This document shows, one piece after another, positions 15,978 through 25,615 of a stretch of DNA of 39,302 nt (the first letter of the stretch is position 1; the number at the start of each line of letters is the position of its first letter). Source of the DNA: Actinomycetota bacterium. GTDB lineage: Bacteria; Actinomycetota; Thermoleophilia; Solirubrobacterales; 70-9. The notes below the pieces were generated by a model. That model saw only the letters and a list, made by a program, of their open reading frames with translations, was not told the origin of the DNA and searched no databases. Made by a program: the position numbers and the translations under genes. Where the stretch lies: assembly GCA_018268695.1 (NCBI GenBank), contig JAFDWD010001085.1, positions 1 through 39,302 of the forward strand, written 5' to 3'.

Positions 15978-18900
15978 TCGTCATCGCGGTCGCCGCCACG
16001 TTGATGACAGCTGGGATCCGGACGAGCCCGGCGGCGGCCGCGACCTGCGCGGCGCCGCGCCTGCAGACCTCGGACGGCTGCGTCACGCGCGCCACCGCCC
16101 GCCACCGGATCGAGGCGATCGTCGGCGACGAAATGACCCGCCAGGGCCTGAAAGCCGCGATCGTCCGCGTCGACACCGGGACCCAGCCGCTGCTCAGCCG
16201 CGCCTATGGCGACTCGATGGCGGGCACGCCGGCCACCACCCGGATGCACTTCCGGATCGGCTCGATGGCGATCCCGTACCTGATCACCGTCCTCCTGCAG
16301 CTGCAGGAAGAAGGCCGGCTCTCGCTCGACGACAAGCTCTCCGAGTACCGCCCGCGGCTCCCCCACGCCAACCAGATAACGCTCCGCGAGCTCGCCCAGA
16401 ACACCTCCGGCTACCTCGACTGGATCCAGGGCAACGAAGCCTTCGCGAGCGCCCTCTTCGCCGACGTCTTCAAGCAGTGGAGCGTGCCGGAACTGCTCTC
16501 GATCGCCTTCGAACGGGGCATGGCCTGCACCCCCGGCACCTGCTTCGTCTACGCGCACACCAACTACGCGGTCCTCGCCCAGGTGATCAGCGTGGTGACC
16601 GGGCACTCGGTCGGGAGCGAGATACGCGAACGGGTGCTGCGGCCCCTCCGCCTGCCCGGGATCGCGATCTCACGGCAGCCGGCGATGCCGGGCCCGGTCC
16701 TCCACTCCTACAACTCGCTGCGCGGCACCTACGAAGACTCGACCTTCTGGAGCCCCTCGTGGACGGTCGGCGCGGGGACCGTGATGAGCGGCACGATCGC
16801 CGACGTCGCGAAGTCCGCCCGCGCGATCGGCACCGGCGCCACGCTCTCACCCGCGGCGAGCCGCGAACGGTTCGCCGCCGACCCGTCCGGCCTGGGCCAC
16901 GTCGCCCCGGGCATCCACTTCGGGCTCGGCGTCCTCGTCGGCAACGGCTGGCGGGTGCAGAACCCGAACCTGAACGGCTACACCGGGATCGAGGCATACC
17001 TGCCCTCGCGAGGGATCTCGGTGGCGATCGTCACCACCCTGCTGCCGCGCAGCGGCGCCTCCGAAACCGCCTACTCGACCGAGCTCTTCAATCGCCTCGC
17101 CCGCTACCTGACCCCGGGCCACCCGGGATTGGCGGTGAAGGCGAAGGCTCCGTCATCGGCGACGCGCGCTCGCCCCGCGGCCGCCGGCCCCCAGGGCCTG
17201 GTCAAGATCGGCGACGGTCGCAAGATGCTCCTGAAGTGCCGCGGCACCGGCTCCCCCACCGTCGTCCTGATCTCCGGTTTTCGCGGTGCCTATGACGATT
17301 GGACCCACGTTGCCGAAGGGCCCGCCGGGCCCGGACAGACGATCCGGTCGAGTCCGCGAGCGGTCTTCCCGCGGGTCGCCAAGTTCACCCGGGTGTGCGC
17401 GTACGACCGCCCCGGCACCGTCAGCTTCGGCGGGGCCATCTCGCCGTCGACCCCCGTGCCCCAGCCGACCGACGCCGTGGAGGGGGTCGCCGACCTGCAC
17501 GCGCTCCTCGCCGCCGCGGACGTGCCGGGCCCGTACCTGCTGGTCGCCCACTCCTGGGGCGGGATGATCGGCCGGCTCTACCCGAGCATCTACCCGGACG
17601 AGGTCGCGGGCCTGGTCCTCGTCGACCCCGGCTCGGCGTTCCTCAAACAGACCTTGAAGCCGGCCCAGTGGAAGCGGTTCGCCGCCGGCGCGCGCAAGCT
17701 CGGGACGCCGAAGACGCTCGAGGCGGCCGACTACGAAGGCAGCGCCAGGGAGATCGACGCCACGCGGCCGCCCACTGTTCCCACCACGGTGCTCACCTCC
17801 GATCATCCCTTCGACTTCGGGGTAGGCGGCGGGACGACCTGGTCGGCCTGGCTCGCGGCGCAGAACCGCCTGGCGGCGGAACTGGGCGCCGAACACGTGA
17901 CCGACACGAACAGCGGCCACTACATCGCCGGGGAAAGGCCTGGACTGGTGGTCGGTGCGATCCGCCGGATCCGCTCGGACTACCTCGCCGGCACCGATTC
18001 CGCGGGGGCCTCCGCGGCCGCGAGGACGAGCGCCGGCTCCGCCGCGCAGCCCCAGCAGACCACGCCGGTCGTCGGCACCGTGATCGCGTCGCCGGAACCG
18101 GTCCTGACCAGCAACGGGCGCAACGAACTCGCCTACGAGATCCAATTGACCAACCGGCTCTCGTCGACGGTGACGGTCCACAGGGTCGAGGCGCTCGCCG
18201 GCGGCAAGGTCGTCGAGAAGCTCTCCGGCAAGTCGCTCGAAGCGGTGATGCAGCCCTTCGGCGAGTCGACCACCTCGGTCAAGCTCGGCCCGGGCCAGAC
18301 CGGCTTCGTCCTCATGGACGTCAGCCTTGCCCGCCAGGCGAAGGTCCCGGCCGAACTCACGCACCGGATCTCCATCTCGCTGAAGCCGAAGGTGCCGATC
18401 CCCGTCGCCACGAGCTACGAATTCGCGCCGGTCAAGGTGACGCGTCGGCAGGCGATCGTGATCCACCCGCCGGTATACGGACCCGGTTGGATCATCGGCA
18501 ACGGGTGCTGCGCGAACCTGAACGCCCACCGCTCCGTCGTCTGGCCCGTGAACGGCGCGATCCACGTCGCGGAGCGCTTCGCGATCGACTTCTCCCAGGT
18601 GAATGCCGCCGACCGCTATCTCGAAGGCCCGGCCGACCAGCTCACCAGCTCACCCGCCTACGGCGCCGATGTCCACGCCGTCGCCGACGGAACGGTGGTC
18701 AGCGTCCGCGACGACATCCCCGAAACGCCGGCCGGCGTCGCCCCGCACGGCCTGACCCTGGAAGAAGGCGGCGGCGACCAGATCGTGCTCGCGATCGGCC
18801 ACGGCCGCTACGCCTTCTACGGGCACCTGCAGCACGGCAGCATCAGCGTGCGCAAGGGCCAACGGGTGAAGGTCGGCCAGACGATCGCCCGGCTCGGCAA

Positions 18901-19126
18901 CAGCGGCAACTCGATCGCCGTGCACCTCCACTTCCACCTGGTGAACGGCCCGGACTGGGCAGCCGCCAACGGGGTGCCCTATCGCTTCACCGAATTCAAC
19001 GTGGCCGGGAAGGTGGTCGGCGAACGGCCGGAAAGCGAACTCGTCGTCGACCCCGCGGGACACGGCATCCGTCACGACGAGCTGCCGATGGACGAACAGA
19101 TCGTCGAATTCCCAGGCCAAGGCTGA
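15953..19126 (+). CDS. Exported three-domain fusion: beta-lactamase-like + alpha/beta hydrolase + M23
   Basis: A 1057-residue exported protein. A signal peptide ([20 protein letters not shown] to about residue 30) precedes three domains. (a) About 45-390: serine beta-lactamase/D-Ala-D-Ala carboxypeptidase fold, but its motifs are altered: SxxK is S104-M-A-I, YxN is Y200-A-H, and K/H-T-G is Y343-T-G. Catalysis is doubtful. (b) About 415-680: alpha/beta hydrolase with nucleophile Ser534 in VAHSWGG and His656 in SGHYIAG, apparently intact. (c) After a linker and beta-rich region, about 860-1015: M23/LytM-like domain with YGHL (H958) and HLHFH (H991, H993), but RFAID (875-879) where HxxxD is usual. 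ATG 15953 is chosen over TTG 15944. All three domains fit a cell-wall or peptide-processing role; the joint function is unknown. Its 3' end overlaps folD's by 55 bp. Confidence 0.88.
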   Translation: MRRIDAVALVIAVAATLMTAGIRTSPAAAATCAAPRLQTSDGCVTRATARHRIEAIVGDEMTRQGLKAAIVRVDTGTQPLLSRAYGDSMAGTPATTRMHFRIGSMAIPYLITVLLQLQEEGRLSLDDKLSEYRPRLPHANQITLRELAQNTSGYLDWIQGNEAFASALFADVFKQWSVPELLSIAFERGMACTPGTCFVYAHTNYAVLAQVISVVTGHSVGSEIRERVLRPLRLPGIAISRQPAMPGPVLHSYNSLRGTYEDSTFWSPSWTVGAGTVMSGTIADVAKSARAIGTGATLSPAASRERFAADPSGLGHVAPGIHFGLGVLVGNGWRVQNPNLNGYTGIEAYLPSRGISVAIVTTLLPRSGASETAYSTELFNRLARYLTPGHPGLAVKAKAPSSATRARPAAAGPQGLVKIGDGRKMLLKCRGTGSPTVVLISGFRGAYDDWTHVAEGPAGPGQTIRSSPRAVFPRVAKFTRVCAYDRPGTVSFGGAISPSTPVPQPTDAVEGVADLHALLAAADVPGPYLLVAHSWGGMIGRLYPSIYPDEVAGLVLVDPGSAFLKQTLKPAQWKRFAAGARKLGTPKTLEAADYEGSAREIDATRPPTVPTTVLTSDHPFDFGVGGGTTWSAWLAAQNRLAAELGAEHVTDTNSGHYIAGERPGLVVGAIRRIRSDYLAGTDSAGASAAARTSAGSAAQPQQTTPVVGTVIASPEPVLTSNGRNELAYEIQLTNRLSSTVTVHRVEALAGGKVVEKLSGKSLEAVMQPFGESTTSVKLGPGQTGFVLMDVSLARQAKVPAELTHRISISLKPKVPIPVATSYEFAPVKVTRRQAIVIHPPVYGPGWIIGNGCCANLNAHRSVVWPVNGAIHVAERFAIDFSQVNAADRYLEGPADQLTSSPAYGADVHAVADGTVVSVRDDIPETPAGVAPHGLTLEEGGGDQIVLAIGHGRYAFYGHLQHGSISVRKGQRVKVGQTIARLGNSGNSIAVHLHFHLVNGPDWAAANGVPYRFTEFNVAGKVVGERPESELVVDPAGHGIRHDELPMDEQIVEFPGQG

Positions 19127-19962
19127 GCTTCGGCCGCCTCCAGGGTGTTACGCAGGAGGCAGGCGATCGTCATCGGTCCGACGCCCCCGGGGACCGGGGT
19201 GATCGCTCCGGCGACCGCGGCGACGGCCGGAAAATCGACGTCACCGGCGAGGCCGTCCTCGGTGCGGTTGATGCCGACGTCGATCACCGTCGCCCCGGGC
19301 TTGACCCAGTCCCCCTTCACCATCCGCGGCCGTCCCACCGCGGCGATCAAGATGTCGGCCTGACGACAGAGACCCGGCAGGTCGGACGTGCGCGAGTGGC
19401 AGAGGGTGACGGTCGCGTCGCGCTGGGTCAGCAGCTGGGCCATCGGCTTGCCGAAGAGGCTGGAGCGGCCGATCACCACTGCGTGGCACCCTTCAAGCTC
19501 GACCCCGACGTGTCCGAGGAGGCGCAGGACGCCGGCGGGGGTGCAAGGCCGCAGGCCCGGAAGGCCGAGGGCCAGCCGACCGGCGCTCGCGACCGTCAAT
19601 CCGTCGACGTCCTTGTCGGGGTCGATGCGCCCGGTCAGCTCGGCCGCGTCCAGGTGATCGGGGACCGGGAGCTGGCAAAGGATGCCGCTCACCCGCGGGT
19701 CGGAGTTGAGGCGATCGATCAGGCCCAGGGCCTCCTCGCGCGAGACGTCGTCCGCCAGATGATGGTGGACGCTCTCCACCCCGACCTCGGCGCAGGCTTT
19801 GATCTTGGAGCCGACATACACCGCGGACGCGGGATCGTCGCCGATCAACACCGTCGCCAGCGCCGGCGCCGCGCCACCCTCCGCGACCAGGCGCCGGACC
19901 CCGTCGGCGACGGCGAGGCGTTCGCCCGCCGCTATCCCCTTGCCGTCGATGACCGCCGCCAT
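19072..19962 (-). CDS. folD: Methylene-THF dehydrogenase / methenyl-THF cyclohydrolase
   Basis: FolD oxidises 5,10-methylene-THF to methenyl-THF with NAD(P) and hydrolyses that to 10-formyl-THF in the cytoplasm. The 296-residue sequence shows the family hallmarks: catalytic Tyr49 and Lys53 in YVGSK, Gln97 in [18 protein letters not shown] (Asp120), the nucleotide-binding [11 protein letters not shown] (163-173), and the C-terminal [21 protein letters not shown] 19962 follows the purU stop by 2 nt, so it is the last gene of the long operon and is probably translationally coupled. Here it should receive methylene-THF from the sarcosine-oxidase-like complex encoded upstream. The last residues ([17 protein letters not shown]) form a tail beyond the usual end and overlap the 3' end of the convergent fusion gene by 55 bp. 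Confidence 0.96.
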   Translation of the reverse strand: MAAVIDGKGIAAGERLAVADGVRRLVAEGGAAPALATVLIGDDPASAVYVGSKIKACAEVGVESVHHHLADDVSREEALGLIDRLNSDPRVSGILCQLPVPDHLDAAELTGRIDPDKDVDGLTVASAGRLALGLPGLRPCTPAGVLRLLGHVGVELEGCHAVVIGRSSLFGKPMAQLLTQRDATVTLCHSRTSDLPGLCRQADILIAAVGRPRMVKGDWVKPGATVIDVGINRTEDGLAGDVDFPAVAAVAGAITPVPGGVGPMTIACLLRNTLEAAEAQPWPGNSTICSSIGSSS

Positions 19963-19964
19963 CG

Positions 19965-20864
19965 TCAGAAGACGACCGTCCTGCCGCCCTGGGCGACGAC
20001 CCGGTCTTCGCAGTGCCAACGAACCGCCCTGGAGAGGACCGAGCGCTCGACATCGGCACCGCGCTCGATCAGCGTCGCGACATCGTCGTCGTGGCTGACC
20101 CGGGTCACGTCCTGCTCGATGATCGGGCCCGCGTCGAGCTCCTCGGTGACGTAGTGCGCCGTCGCGCCGACCAGCTTCACGCCTCTTTCGTGGGCCCGCT
20201 CGTAGGGACCTGCCCCGGCGAAGGCGGGCAGGAAGCTGTGGTGGATGTTGATCACCGGCACGCCGACCCGCTCGAGGAAGTCGCCGGAGAGAATCTGCAT
20301 GTAGCGCGCCAGCACGACCAGGTCGCACTCGCCGATCAGCAGGTCGAGATCGCGCTGCTCGGCCTCGTCCTTCTTGCCTTTCTCGACCGCGATGTGGTGG
20401 TAGGGAACGCCGAAGGACTCGACCGCGTCGCGCAGGTCGGGATGGTTGGAGACGACCATGACGATCTCGCCGCCGAGCACGTCGCGGCGCCAGCGCCAGA
20501 GCAGCTCCTGGAGGCAGTGGTCGTATCGCGAGACCATCACCGCGATCCGCTTCGGCGTCGAGGCGTCCCAGAGGCGCCAGGTCATGTCGAACCGCTGGGC
20601 CACGAGGAGGCCGAACCGCTCCGCCAGCGGAACCAGGCGCTCCCGATCGAGGGTGAACTCCATGCGCAGGAAGAAGGTGCCGCCGGTGGGGTCGGAGCTG
20701 TATTGATCGGAGCGAACGATGTTGGCGCCCGCCTCTGACAGGAAGCCGGCGACCGCGGCGACGATGCCCGGTCGGTCAGGGCAGGAGACGACCAGCCGCA
20801 GGGTCGTGGTCGCCCCGTCGGCGGTGCCGGCGCCCGCCACGGTCGCGCCGGTGGCCGTCGCCAT
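19965..20864 (-). CDS. purU: Formyltetrahydrofolate deformylase
   Basis: PurU hydrolyses 10-formyl-THF to formate and THF. The 299-residue protein has an N-terminal ACT domain (about 20-95, starting [20 protein letters not shown]), preceded by an Ala/Thr/Gly-rich extension, and a C-terminal formyltransferase fold. Catalytic residues of the family are present: Asn206 and His208 in [12 protein letters not shown] and Asp244 in [12 protein letters not shown] 20864 shares one base with the soxB stop (TGATG), and folD begins 2 nt after its own stop. Placed behind sarcosine-oxidase-like genes, it would drain formyl-THF made from demethylation, releasing formate and free THF. The open frame continues upstream to 22046 in another reading of soxB; that part is an antisense-like shadow and not included. 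Confidence 0.96.
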   Translation of the reverse strand: MATATGATVAGAGTADGATTTLRLVVSCPDRPGIVAAVAGFLSEAGANIVRSDQYSSDPTGGTFFLRMEFTLDRERLVPLAERFGLLVAQRFDMTWRLWDASTPKRIAVMVSRYDHCLQELLWRWRRDVLGGEIVMVVSNHPDLRDAVESFGVPYHHIAVEKGKKDEAEQRDLDLLIGECDLVVLARYMQILSGDFLERVGVPVINIHHSFLPAFAGAGPYERAHERGVKLVGATAHYVTEELDAGPIIEQDVTRVSHDDDVATLIERGADVERSVLSRAVRWHCEDRVVAQGGRTVVF

Positions 20865-22075
20865 CAGTGGCTCACCGCCGCCGCCGCCAACTCGGAGACC
20901 AGTTCGTCGGTGAGGAACCGTTCGAGCGTGAAGGGGACGATGAGCTCCGGGGTCCGCCCGGTCGCGACCAGCTCGGCGAGGGTCTTGCCGACGATCGGGG
21001 CGGCCTTGAAGCCGTAGGTCCCCCACCCCGCCGACACGTGGAAGTTCTCGACCTCGGTCTTGCCGAGGATCGGGCTGTAGTCGGGCGAGAGGTCGCAGAG
21101 GCCGGCCCAGGCCCGCAGCAGCCGCGCCCGCTCCAGCTGGGGGAACAGCTCCAGCGTGTGTCGCGACAGATCTTGGAGGAAGTTCAACGTGTTCTGCATC
21201 CGATAGGTGGTCCAGGGCTCGATCTCCGACCCCATCACGAACTCGCCGCGGTCCGACTGGCTGATGTAGACGTGCATCTGGGAGGAGACGATCACCACGT
21301 CGAGGAACGGTTTGACCGGCTCGGTCACGCAGGCCTGCAGGATGTGGGTGGTGATCGGCAGGTCGAGGCCGGCCATCCGGCAGATCAGCGACGACCAGCC
21401 CGCCGTGCAGTTGAGGACGGTCCCCGCTTCGATCGTCCCTTTGTTCGTCTCCACCGCGGTGATCCGGTCGCCGTCGCGGCGCAGCCCGGTCACCTCGGTG
21501 TAGGGATGCAGCTCGGCGCCGCCTTCGTAGGCTGACCTGGCCAGCCCCCAGACGACCGCGTCGTGGCGGATGATGCCGCCCGGCGGGTGGTAGAGCGCGC
21601 CCATGATCGGATACGTCGTGTCGGGCCCGACGTACATCGTCGGCGCCAGCTCCTGGACCTCGTCGGGGCCGATCAGACGGGAGTCGATCCCTTCCAGGCG
21701 ATTCACCTCGGCGCGGTTGGCCATCACGAACATCGCGCGATCCGAGTGGGCCAGAGTGAGGTGCCCGTTCTGGCTGAACAGGAGGTTGAAGTCGAGCTCC
21801 GCTCCGAGGCCTTCGTAGAGCTTCACCGAGGCGTCGTAGAACCGGGCCCCCTCGGGGGTCTTGTAGTTGGAGCGCAGGATCGTCGTGTTGCGCCCGGCCG
21901 CACCGGAGCCGATGTAGGACTTCTCGATCACGGCCACGTCGGTGATCCCGTGGGCACGCAGGTAGTGCGCGGTCGCGAGGCCGTGCGAGCCGCCGCCGAT
22001 GATGACGACGTCGTAGCGCCGCTTCGGCTCGGAGCTGAACTTCCACATCCGCCGCTTGCGGAAGATGTCACGCAT
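20864..22075 (-). CDS. soxB: Sarcosine oxidase beta subunit-like / N-methylglutamate dehydrogenase subunit
   Basis: Catalytic flavin subunit of the heterotetrameric sarcosine oxidase family, 403 residues, cytoplasmic or membrane-associated. It has an N-terminal FAD dinucleotide fold (YDVVIIGGGSHGLATAHYLR, 21-40) and a glycine-oxidase/DAO-type substrate domain, ending with GWGTYGFKAAPIVGKTLAEL. His171 in GGIIRHDAVVWG matches the position of the histidine that carries covalent FMN in characterised enzymes. In this context the likely substrate is N-methylglutamate (mgd-type complex) rather than sarcosine; sequence alone cannot separate them. ATG 22075 overlaps the soxG stop by 8 nt; an internal Met (MWKFSSEP) is an alternative start. 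In known soxBDAG and mgd clusters this gene comes first, whereas here it is last of the four. Confidence 0.93.
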   Translation of the reverse strand: MRDIFRKRRMWKFSSEPKRRYDVVIIGGGSHGLATAHYLRAHGITDVAVIEKSYIGSGAAGRNTTILRSNYKTPEGARFYDASVKLYEGLGAELDFNLLFSQNGHLTLAHSDRAMFVMANRAEVNRLEGIDSRLIGPDEVQELAPTMYVGPDTTYPIMGALYHPPGGIIRHDAVVWGLARSAYEGGAELHPYTEVTGLRRDGDRITAVETNKGTIEAGTVLNCTAGWSSLICRMAGLDLPITTHILQACVTEPVKPFLDVVIVSSQMHVYISQSDRGEFVMGSEIEPWTTYRMQNTLNFLQDLSRHTLELFPQLERARLLRAWAGLCDLSPDYSPILGKTEVENFHVSAGWGTYGFKAAPIVGKTLAELVATGRTPELIVPFTLERFLTDELVSELAAAAVSH

Positions 22076-22739
22076 CGGTCGCCTCCATCTCGATCGGGGG
22101 CAGGGCATCGGGGCCGACCGGCCTGCCGCCGAGCCCGCGGGCGGCGTGGGCGACGGCCTCCCAGACGTACTCCGCGTAGGCGGCGCCGCAAAGCAGCAGG
22201 AAGCGGTGCTCCGCCTCCCGCAGGACGAAGGCCGGCGTGCGGGCGACCGAGCCCGGCCGGAAGCCGCCGACCGGCAGCGAGGCCTCCCGCAGGTCGAGCG
22301 CACAGAAGCGGGCGAAAGTCTCCCGGGCCAGCGGACCGGCGATCGCCACGGCGGCCAGCGAGGCGGTGAGATCGCACAGCCGCGCCGAACCGGATCCGAG
22401 ACCCGCCTGGCGCTCCGCCGACGCGGCCGGCTCGCACAGGACCAGCTGCCGGTCGGGGCGCACGGGGCAGCGCCAGCCGTCGGAGAGTCGCTCGGCCCCG
22501 CCGGCATCGATCCCGCCGAGCGCCCCTTGCAGCTCGAACTTGCCGAGCGCCGAGCGATCGGCGAAGCCGACGGCCCGGCGGCACGCGTCGGCCTCCGCCA
22601 CGGGGTCGCCGAACGACACCGGGACCTCCCAGCCGTCGCGGACCTCGGCGGTGGCACCGGCGGCGAGGGCGGCGTCGAGCATCGGGCTGCGCGCCGGCAC
22701 CGCGGCCGTCGGCCGCGGGCTGAGGAAGAGGGTGCTCAT
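22068..22739 (-). CDS. soxG: Sarcosine oxidase gamma subunit-like / N-methylglutamate dehydrogenase subunit
   Basis: A 223-residue protein of the SoxG family, which resembles half of a GcvT-type fold and packs with the alpha subunit. Recognisable stretches are FADRSALGKFELQGALGGID, LCDLTASLAAVAIAGPLARE and FRPGSVARTPAFVLREAEHR followed by FLLLCGAAYAEYVWEAV. It has no catalytic motif of its own and serves the THF-binding side of the complex. ATG 22739 overlaps the soxA stop (ATGA, 4 nt), and its stop overlaps the soxB start by 8 nt, indicating a stoichiometric operon. Its divergence from enterobacterial-type GcvT makes the assignment depend partly on position between soxA and soxB. Confidence 0.87.
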   Translation of the reverse strand: MSTLFLSPRPTAAVPARSPMLDAALAAGATAEVRDGWEVPVSFGDPVAEADACRRAVGFADRSALGKFELQGALGGIDAGGAERLSDGWRCPVRPDRQLVLCEPAASAERQAGLGSGSARLCDLTASLAAVAIAGPLARETFARFCALDLREASLPVGGFRPGSVARTPAFVLREAEHRFLLLCGAAYAEYVWEAVAHAARGLGGRPVGPDALPPIEMEATDA

Positions 22740-25615
22740 GAGCGCAGGCGCTCCCCGTCGGGATCGTAGAAGGGAGCCGTCTGGGCGATGGCCGGGATCC
22801 GCCGCCCGCCGTCGGACACCGTGAAGGCGCCGCCGTCGCGGGCCAGCGCCGGATCCACCAGCGCCAGGCCGATCGTCTTCTTCAACAGGGGCGAGCGCCG
22901 TGAGCTCGTCACCTGGCCAGCGACCCTGCCCGCCGCGTCGAGGACCGCCGCTCCCTCGGTCGGCACCGCATCGGCGGCGCAGGTGAACCCGACCAGCGAC
23001 TGCGCCGGGTCGCGGTCGGCGTAGTGCTCGAGCGCCCAGCGACCGATGAAGTCCTGCTCCTTGTCGAGCTTGACGGCGAAGCCGAGGTTGGCGCCGAAAG
23101 GGGTGGTCTCCGAGTCGGTGTCCTGGCCGACCAGGATGTGCATCTTCTGCAGGCGCAGGACCCGCTGCGGCTCGAGCCCGAAGGGACGGGCGCCGGCGGC
23201 GGTGATCGCGTCCCAGACCGCCCGCCCGTGCGGGGCCGCACAGTGGAGCTCGTAGCCGAGCTCGCCGACGAAGCCGATCCGCAGGACGAGGCACGGCACC
23301 CCGGCGACGGTCAGCTCCGGCCCGTCGAGGTAACCGAGCGCGTCGGCGGAGACATCGGCCTCGGTGAGGCCGGCGAGGATCTCCCGCGAGCGCGGCCCGG
23401 CCAGGTTCATCGCGGACAGCCCCTGGGTGACGTCGGTGAGGCTGACGTCGAGCTCGGGCCAGCTCGCCATCCACCAGCCGAACCATTGCTCCACCGCCCC
23501 GGCCCCGCTCGACGTGGTGGTGACGTAGAAGGTCTCCTCGTCGAGCCGGCAGACGGTGCCGTCGTCGGTGATCCGTCCCGACTCCGAGGTGAGCACGCCG
23601 TAGCGGACCCGTCCCGGCTTCAGCGTCGACATCCGGTTCGGATAGAGGCGGTCGAGCAGCTCGGCGGCACCGGGGCCGCGCACGATCAGCTTGCCGAGAG
23701 TGGAGACGTCGATCAGCCCGGCGTCCTCGTGCACTGCCATCACCTCGCCGGTGACGTCGCCGTAGTCGTAGGCGCGGCGCCAGTCTCCGGCCCAGCGAAT
23801 CGAGGCGCCGAGCTCGCGGTGGCGGGCGTGGATCGCCGAGCGCTTGGCCGCCTCGAGCGGCGGCCCGGCAAGGGCACCGAGGGGGACGGGGGTCCAAGGC
23901 GGTCGCGCCGTGGTGAGCCCTACCTCGCCGAGGGACATCCCGGTCTCGTCGGCCAGCACCCGTACCGAGGCGAGCTGGGAGAAGCGACCCTGCGACGGGC
24001 CCATGGTCACGGTGGTGTAGCGCTTGGAGAGCTCGATCGAGTCGTATCCCTCGGCCGCCGCGTAGCGGACGTCCTTGGCGGTGATGTCCTCGTCAAGGTC
24101 GACGAACGCTTTGCCGCCCTCGCCGTCGTCGGCCACCGCGGGTGCCTTCGCCCGGCGCGGCGCGGCGATCGAACCCGACAGCCGGCCTTCGGCCTCGGCG
24201 AGGCGGGCCCGGTCCTCGGCTCCGCCGAGGCCGAGCGCCAGCGCCGCCTGGCCGCCGGCCACGGAGCCCGAAAGGGAGGAGATCTCGGAGCCCACGTGGC
24301 CGACGACCGCCCCGGCGGGGTGGATCCGGGTCGGCGCTTCCTCTGGCAGGAAGGTTTCGCTGCGGGAGTCGAGGCGCGCCTTCGCCCCGGCCTGCAGCAA
24401 CAGCGAGGAGGCGGGCGTCGAGGGGCCGGAGACGGCGAGCACGTCGCATTCGAGCTTGCGGACCGACCCACGGGCCTTGCCGTCCGCTCCGACGGCGGCC
24501 ACGGAAACCCCGGTCAGGGCCTGCCGGCCGACCGCGCGGACCGGGGTCGCGCCCCGGATCAGGTCGATCCCCGCCGCCTCCACGGCAGCCACCGAGGGAC
24601 CGTCGGCAGCGGGACGGAGGTCGACCACGGCACCGACCTTGACCCCGAGCCGATGGAGGAGCACGGCGCTGTCGAGGGCCTGGTCGTCCACGCCGGCCAG
24701 GACGCAGGACGCGCCGGGGGCCACCCCGTAGAGCGCCGCGAGACGCAGTGCGCCGGAGGCCAGCATCACCCCGGGCAGGTCGTTCTCGGGAAAGACGAGG
24801 GGCTGCTCGATCGTGCCGGTCGCGGCGACGTGATGGGCGGCCCGCACCTGGTGGAGGGTGCTTCCCTGCCAGACCGGCACGAGCCCGTCGAAGTAGCCGA
24901 GCGCGGTGCCCCGGGAGAGGATCTCGACCCCGGCCTCCGTGCATTCCTCGTGGAGCTTGCGCACCCGCGCGTGCTCGCCTTCGAAGAGCAGCGCCCCGCC
25001 CGGCTCGACGTCGGCGTCACAGAGCACCACGTCGGCGCCGAGCCGGGCCGCCTCGAGCGCCGCCGAGAGGCCCGCCACGCCGCCCCCGACGACCATCACG
25101 TCGCAGTGGCGCCGGCGATACTCGGTGGCCCACTCGCGCTCGTCCTGGCGCGGGCGAAGCCTGCCGAGCCCGGCGGCGCGACGGAGCACCTTCTCGTAGA
25201 CCGGCCAGAGGCGGCGCGGCCTGATGAAGGTCTTGTAGTAGAAGCCGGGCGGCGTGAAGGGCCCGCCGACGAGATCGGTCGTCCGCATCAGGTCGAAGTC
25301 GAGCGAGGGCCAGGCGTTCTGGTGCTCGACCCGCATCCCGCTCCGCAGCGGCTCGCCGCAGGCCCGCACGCCGGGAGCCCCGTCGACGGTGACCAGCGAG
25401 TTGGCGCAGTTGCCACAGCCGCAGATCTCCCCGCGCCGCCGGTGGTACTTGAAGCTGCGCGAGAAGGTGCGCCGACCCGACGCGTAGAGCGCCGAGACGA
25501 TGGTGTCGCCGGGGAGCCCGCGCATCGCCTTGCCGTCGAAGCTGAAGGAGAGCTCACCGTCGCGGTCGATCCGCTGCGCGTCGGTGGCCGCGAGCCGGCC
25601 CGTGGCGGCGGTCAT
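22736..25615 (-). CDS. soxA: Sarcosine oxidase alpha subunit-like / N-methylglutamate dehydrogenase subunit
   Basis: The largest subunit, 959 residues. Residues about 15-105 form the 2Fe-2S-ferredoxin-like N-terminal domain (FSFDGKAMRGLPGDTIVSAL, FKYHRRRG). Next is a pyridine nucleotide-disulfide-oxidoreductase domain with dinucleotide motif MVVGGGVAGLSAALEA (about 174-189). The C-terminal half (about 590-959) is GcvT-like for THF binding (RWAGDWRRAYDYGDVTGEVM, LIDVSTLGKLIVRGPGA, GFVGELGYELH). In characterised complexes it binds NAD and helps transfer the methyl carbon to THF, giving methylene-THF. Unusually, the N-terminal domain carries Cys65, Cys67, Cys70 (ICGCGNC) and Cys86 (RACGEP), whereas SoxA proteins I know lack these ligands. 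ATG 25615 overlaps the soxD stop by 4 nt. Confidence 0.94.
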   Translation of the reverse strand: MTAATGRLAATDAQRIDRDGELSFSFDGKAMRGLPGDTIVSALYASGRRTFSRSFKYHRRRGEICGCGNCANSLVTVDGAPGVRACGEPLRSGMRVEHQNAWPSLDFDLMRTTDLVGGPFTPPGFYYKTFIRPRRLWPVYEKVLRRAAGLGRLRPRQDEREWATEYRRRHCDVMVVGGGVAGLSAALEAARLGADVVLCDADVEPGGALLFEGEHARVRKLHEECTEAGVEILSRGTALGYFDGLVPVWQGSTLHQVRAAHHVAATGTIEQPLVFPENDLPGVMLASGALRLAALYGVAPGASCVLAGVDDQALDSAVLLHRLGVKVGAVVDLRPAADGPSVAAVEAAGIDLIRGATPVRAVGRQALTGVSVAAVGADGKARGSVRKLECDVLAVSGPSTPASSLLLQAGAKARLDSRSETFLPEEAPTRIHPAGAVVGHVGSEISSLSGSVAGGQAALALGLGGAEDRARLAEAEGRLSGSIAAPRRAKAPAVADDGEGGKAFVDLDEDITAKDVRYAAAEGYDSIELSKRYTTVTMGPSQGRFSQLASVRVLADETGMSLGEVGLTTARPPWTPVPLGALAGPPLEAAKRSAIHARHRELGASIRWAGDWRRAYDYGDVTGEVMAVHEDAGLIDVSTLGKLIVRGPGAAELLDRLYPNRMSTLKPGRVRYGVLTSESGRITDDGTVCRLDEETFYVTTTSSGAGAVEQWFGWWMASWPELDVSLTDVTQGLSAMNLAGPRSREILAGLTEADVSADALGYLDGPELTVAGVPCLVLRIGFVGELGYELHCAAPHGRAVWDAITAAGARPFGLEPQRVLRLQKMHILVGQDTDSETTPFGANLGFAVKLDKEQDFIGRWALEHYADRDPAQSLVGFTCAADAVPTEGAAVLDAAGRVAGQVTSSRRSPLLKKTIGLALVDPALARDGGAFTVSDGGRRIPAIAQTAPFYDPDGERLRS

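Noticed and set aside
17299..20154. A 951-codon plus-strand frame through the fusion gene and antisense to folD
   Set aside because: Composition is Arg/Pro-rich noise, and it covers well-supported genes in other frames.
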